Positions 32,002-34,469 of a stretch of 34,469 nt of DNA are shown piece after piece (position 1 is the stretch's first letter; each line of letters begins with the position of its first letter). This DNA is from an uncultured Collinsella sp. (GTDB lineage Bacteria; Actinomycetota; Coriobacteriia; Coriobacteriales; Coriobacteriaceae), in assembly GCA_959026725.1 (NCBI GenBank), contig CAUFMG010000020.1:1-34469 (forward strand). The letters run 5' to 3'. The notes under the pieces are model-generated. The model did not search any database, was not told the DNA's origin, and worked only from the letters and a program-made list of their open reading frames with translations. The translations under genes were made by a program, and so were the position numbers.

Positions 32002-32430
32002 ATGATAGGCAAGAGCTATGCAAAGATAGCGATTGTTGGCTTTGTACTTTGTCTTGCAATGGTGCTATGTGCATCATTTGCGAGGTATAGGTCCGAGCAG
32101 TCGTTCATCGATGGCGCTGAAAACGGTTTTGGCATAGACGGGATGTATGTCAACGATGGCGCGACCAGGCCGTCTATGGCGATTCTTGCAGGCGAAGACA
32201 TGGAATGGCAAATCTGTAATGACGATGGCTCTTGTCTGAGTGGTCGTTTGGCCGCAACGAGCGACCCGAATTCGTTCGATCTTCTCGACAATGATGGATC
32301 GGATTGCGGTTCAGTTCACCTGTCGTATGCATCACGAGACGGGATGGACGGCATTCTCTACGTCTCCCACGAGACTGGCGATTTCAAGATGCGCAGGACT
32401 AACCGAGTGCCGGCTTTTATCGAGGAGTGA
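32002..32430 (+). CDS. Small membrane-anchored protein of unknown function
   Basis: 142 residues with one N-terminal membrane helix (about 8-27: IAIVGFVLCLAMVLCASF) and an acidic extracytoplasmic domain with several Cys residues (ICNDDGSCLSG, DGSDCGSVHLSY). The Cys after VL lacks a proper lipobox, so it is more likely a membrane anchor than a lipoprotein. The ATG is one base after the ABC gene stop, with GGTGG about 10 bases upstream inside it, so it is probably an accessory subunit of that transporter. An in-frame GTG start at 31990 is possible. No family recognised. Base composition is more A+T-rich than the ABC gene. Confidence 0.7.
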   Translation: MIGKSYAKIAIVGFVLCLAMVLCASFARYRSEQSFIDGAENGFGIDGMYVNDGATRPSMAILAGEDMEWQICNDDGSCLSGRLAATSDPNSFDLLDNDGSDCGSVHLSYASRDGMDGILYVSHETGDFKMRRTNRVPAFIEE

Positions 32431-32435
32431 GAACT

Positions 32436-32509
32436 CCCGGCGGTCTGCCGATCAGGCCGCCGGGGTATCGAACCCCGCATTCATCCGTACACACACGGAT
32501 GAATGCGGG
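32436..32509. repeat. two consecutive strong hairpins after the ABC gene pair
   Basis: Hairpin 1 is CCCGGCGG-T-CTG against CAG-G-CCGCCGGG (32436-32464, 12 bp with one T-G pair, 5-base loop). Hairpin 2 is the perfect 15-bp CCCGCATTCATCCGT (32474-32488) against ACGGATGAATGCGGG (32495-32509) with loop ACACAC. Neither is followed by a T run. They may protect or end the upstream mRNA, or be recombination or repeat elements. Confidence 0.7.
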
Positions 32510-32532
32510 AAGTGTCCGGATGAAGTTGATAA

Positions 32533-32868
32533 TCAAGGAAACAATGCCGTTCTGCCTGGGACGGCTTTGGACTGGACTTTAACTACAACATCGTGATCGA
32601 CACTTATCAGCTCGCGCGACGCGCATGGCCAGATCTCGGACGCTGGTGCATGGAGGACCTTCGAGATTTACTGTACATCCAAAACGACGACGCACACCGC
32701 GTGCTCGCCGACTGCGAAGACGAGTTGGCTGTCTACAATGCGATCAGAAACGGCGTGAAGTCCGGAGAGCTTTCTGTCGAACCGCCGCGCCGTCGCGCGA
32801 GCCGACCGGGCAACCCGGGCAATCTGGTCCTGGCTCTCCCGGTCGTATTCCTACGATATCGCCCCTAG
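32533..32868 (+). pseudogene. remnant of a DEDDh (DnaQ-type) 3'-5' exonuclease
   Basis: The frame opening after TAA at 32530 reads AWDGFGLDFNYN, then VIDTYQLARRAWPDL, MEDLRDLLYI and NDDAHRVLADCEDELAVYNA. This is the C-terminal half of a DnaQ-like exonuclease, including the ExoIII motif with His and Asp (H-x4-D). The N-terminal half with the catalytic DxE motif is missing, and the segment between LDFN and VIDT is shorter than in intact proteins. After about NGVKSG the sequence loses family character. A GTG at 32593 could start a 91-residue peptide but lacks a ribosome binding site. Most likely a decayed gene. Confidence 0.6.
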
Positions 32869-32880
32869 ATCACCAATGTG

Positions 32881-33120
32881 TCAGATAAAGAATGAGGCAA
32901 TGGCTGTGATCACGCCTACGGCGGACGCAACGACTGCGCCTTTTTTCCTCTCCTTTAGTCCGACGAATAGGGTTGCCGTAAAGTAAAGGGCGGAAATGCA
33001 GTCTATGGCAAGCAAAACGAGTTCCTTGGGCGGTTTCAGCAAAAGGTCGCTAGCAAAGAGTAATGCAAGCAGGGCAAAGCCGATTGTGACCAAGTATCTC
33101 GATTGATTTTGCGACAGCAT
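32881..33120 (-). CDS. Small hypothetical membrane protein
   Basis: 79 residues, mostly hydrophobic, with two or three predicted membrane helices (about 10-28, 34-54 and 61-79) and a basic loop KERKKG. GAAAGG lies about 8 bases upstream of the ATG, which supports translation. No family recognised. It is transcribed opposite to the flanking genes. An inverted repeat (33284-33302) lies about 165 bases upstream. Confidence 0.6.
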   Translation of the reverse strand: MLSQNQSRYLVTIGFALLALLFASDLLLKPPKELVLLAIDCISALYFTATLFVGLKERKKGAVVASAVGVITAIASFFI

Positions 33121-33283
33121 GGCAACTGCCTTTCAGAACATGCAAGTGAAAAGTCGGTACGATGTCATTGCGGTTGCAAACAAGCCGCCGTCAGGACCGG
33201 TTGTCACGAGACCGGCGATAACGCATTTTCTCGGTTTCCAGCTCATGACAGACCCCTCTCTCATGGTGCAACGCATACATTAT

Positions 33284-33302
33284 GAGATATGCACATTATC
33301 TC
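33284..33302. promoter_or_regulatory. short palindrome GAGATA-N7-TATCTC
   Basis: Perfect 6-bp half-sites with a 7-base centre in an A+T-rich stretch. A direct repeat CATTAT overlaps it (33278 and 33294). It could be an operator for the small membrane gene on the minus strand, but no promoter boxes are clear. Otherwise nothing is recognised between 33121 and 33354. Confidence 0.3.
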
Positions 33303-33354
33303 GCTAATCAATTTCAATATCCATCATCCAACTAAAGAATACTGACTCACTGGT

Positions 33355-33609
33355 TCAGCGACGATGCGTTTTTACCCTCGCGTTCCCACTCGCCGCGTCG
33401 GCGGTCGGAAGGGTCTCCGTCTCGCAATCAGCGACCTTGTAACCGTATCTGTCGAGCCAGGCGGCAAGCACGTCCCAATCGACGCGCTTGCCGCCTGGCG
33501 CGTGCTGCATCACGAGGCCTCCGGCGACCATGAGCGCGTGGATATGCCCTCCTTGCAGGCCAGCGATGATCCCGCCGGTGCATACGATGCCAGGTCGCTG
33601 TGCCGGCAT
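33355..33609 (-). CDS. Doubtful small protein, possibly a gene remnant
   Basis: 84 codons from ATG 33609 without a ribosome binding site. The C-terminal part (GKRVDWDVLAAWLDRYGYKV) looks like genuine protein. The open frame continues upstream of the ATG to a stop at 33649-33651, adding SCQKGHKGQYVCA, a Cys/His pattern that could be half of a zinc-binding site. There is no start codon in that extension, so this may be the end of a decayed gene. No family recognised; it may be spurious. Confidence 0.3.
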   Translation of the reverse strand: MPAQRPGIVCTGGIIAGLQGGHIHALMVAGGLVMQHAPGGKRVDWDVLAAWLDRYGYKVADCETETLPTADAASGNARVKTHRR

Positions 33610-33740
33610 GGCGCAAACGTATTGGCCTTTGTGCCCCTTTTGGCAACTTTAGCATGGCTGTAGGTTAAACCAACCCACAGCCATGAGCACGTTAACGTAG
33701 TACTATGCTAATTACACGGATAAGGCAGGGGTATTTTTCT

Positions 33741-34124
33741 TTGGCGAATAAATTTGTATTTTATGGCAAGGGGAGTGGCGTTAAGGTTTTCATCGCTATA
33801 TCAGTTGCCGTGTTCGCATTCTCTGCGCTATTTCTAAAAGTGGAGCGTTGCCAAAAAGATAGCGGAGGTGACTATTCACATTTGTGGTTCGTGAGCGGAT
33901 TGGTGTTGAACGTTGACAGCTCTGGCGATTTTACCATGTCGGTCGAAAGCGAAGATCCATATAACGACGGGTCTGATCGTCTGACCATTCTGGTTGATTC
34001 AGAACATACGCGCTATGTAAGCGATAGCCCCGTGAGCGTTGGGTCTAAAGTCAAGGTAGGCTATTTTCTCGATTCCCGAAAGAAAAATACGATTCGCTGC
34101 TCTTCTGTGGATGTGTTGGAATAA
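33741..34124 (+). CDS. Hypothetical membrane-anchored protein
   Basis: 127 residues from TTG 33741, which has AGGGG nine bases upstream; ATG 33705 would give 139 residues but lacks a ribosome binding site. One membrane helix (about 14-33: VKVFIAISVAVFAFSALFL) precedes a soluble outer domain with beta-strand character (SGLVLNVDSSGDFTMSVES, SKVKVGYFLDSRKKNTIRC), perhaps an OB-like fold. No family recognised. It is clearly more A+T-rich than the housekeeping genes, suggesting recent acquisition. A strong terminator follows. Confidence 0.6.
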   Translation: MANKFVFYGKGSGVKVFIAISVAVFAFSALFLKVERCQKDSGGDYSHLWFVSGLVLNVDSSGDFTMSVESEDPYNDGSDRLTILVDSEHTRYVSDSPVSVGSKVKVGYFLDSRKKNTIRCSSVDVLE

Positions 34125-34157
34125 TTTTTGAGTAACTATCAGTAAAAAGCTGCGAGC

Positions 34158-34187
34158 AAAGGCCGCTCCACGTGGGGCGGCCTTTTT
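34158..34187 (+). terminator. strong intrinsic terminator
   Basis: AAAGGCCGCTCC pairs with GGGGCGGCCTTT (12 bp with one T-G pair) around a 4-base ACGT loop, followed by two more T residues of a TTTTT run (34183-34187). It begins 33 bases after the stop of the preceding gene. Confidence 0.9.
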
Positions 34188-34469
34188 GGTGGATAGACGT
34201 TGCGGAGGATGATTGATTGACGTTTTTACTCCGCATGGAAATCGAGTGAGGATTCTGTCCCGCGAGGGGCGTGTTTTGAGGCTCTTGGCGGTACGTAATT
34301 CTCGTTCGGCGTCTTGACGGGACAAAACCCTCGGTTGACTTTTTGAAGCGTCCCTAGAATCAGCTGTTACGATAAAAACGGGGGGGGGTAACTCCGCGGA
34401 CACGGCCTAGCGCGCTGCCATCCAGTGCCGATTCTGCCATACTCGCAATTCGGCGAGGATGAGGAGTAT
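34188..34469. other. right-edge non-coding region with a 9-G tract
   Basis: No convincing gene. TTGAAG (34343-34348) and TACGAT (34368-34373, the same -10 as for rny) could form a weak promoter with a 19-base spacer. A run of nine G (34380-34388) begins about seven bases after that -10. The window ends in GATGAGGAGTAT, which contains a good ribosome binding site, so the next gene probably starts just beyond the edge. Confidence 0.4.

Noticed and set aside
32453..32480. tRNA T-arm-like sequence on the minus strand (GGGGTTCGATACCCC)
   Set aside because: The 5-bp stem and TTCGATA loop fit a T arm, but no D arm, anticodon arm or matching 5' acceptor strand exists upstream. It may at most be a relic or chance.
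33119..33307. Small + strand open frame facing the 79-residue membrane gene
   Set aside because: No ribosome binding site and no protein-like composition; the region is probably the upstream region of the minus-strand gene.
33999..34403. Minus-strand open frame over the right-end terminator
   Set aside because: It runs through a strong + strand terminator and the end of a better-supported gene; no ribosome binding site.

Overview
The window looks like a chromosomal segment of a Coriobacteriia actinomycete, most like Collinsella. This is an inference from gene content: an LexA/RecA SOS module, actinobacterial GarA-like FHA and FtsR-like MerR proteins, but also RNase J, RNase Y and SpoVS, with mostly G+C-rich third codon positions. 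No rRNA, convincing tRNA, CRISPR, insertion sequence or prophage was seen.

Positions 270-18366 (+) hold a dense housekeeping block: rnj, ftsK, a RodZ-like anchor, a YajQ-family protein, rimO, pgsA, a stand-alone CinA C-terminal domain, recA, recX, rny, an uncharacterised MutL-like GHKL ATPase, spoVS, miaB, miaA and hflX. Several junctions are start/stop overlaps. recA has a textbook promoter with an SOS box in its spacer, and rny has its own strong promoter.

Positions 18351-20312 form an SOS locus. lexA is followed by a DUF1624 membrane acyltransferase gene broken by an in-frame amber codon. A small membrane-anchored LysM protein, resembling the cell-division inhibitor YneA by layout, diverges from lexA across three SOS boxes. 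Then come nrdR, whose start codon lies in a perfect 12-bp inverted repeat, and dut.

Positions 21256-29690 hold a long hairpin element present twice in opposite orientation, a GT28-type glycolipid glycosyltransferase (-), trxB (+), a DUF1836 regulator (+), degV (-), and a minus-strand group reading CDP-alcohol phosphatidyltransferase, GarA-like FHA, FtsR-like MerR, apt and a NlpC/P60 hydrolase. A 30-base palindromic motif is shared by the DUF1836 and degV upstream regions.

Positions 29700-34469 look accessory: long non-coding stretches with inverted repeats, a fused permease-ATPase ABC protein with a small membrane partner, a decayed DnaQ-type exonuclease fragment, small membrane or orphan proteins, and a 9-G run near the right edge just before what may be the next gene.
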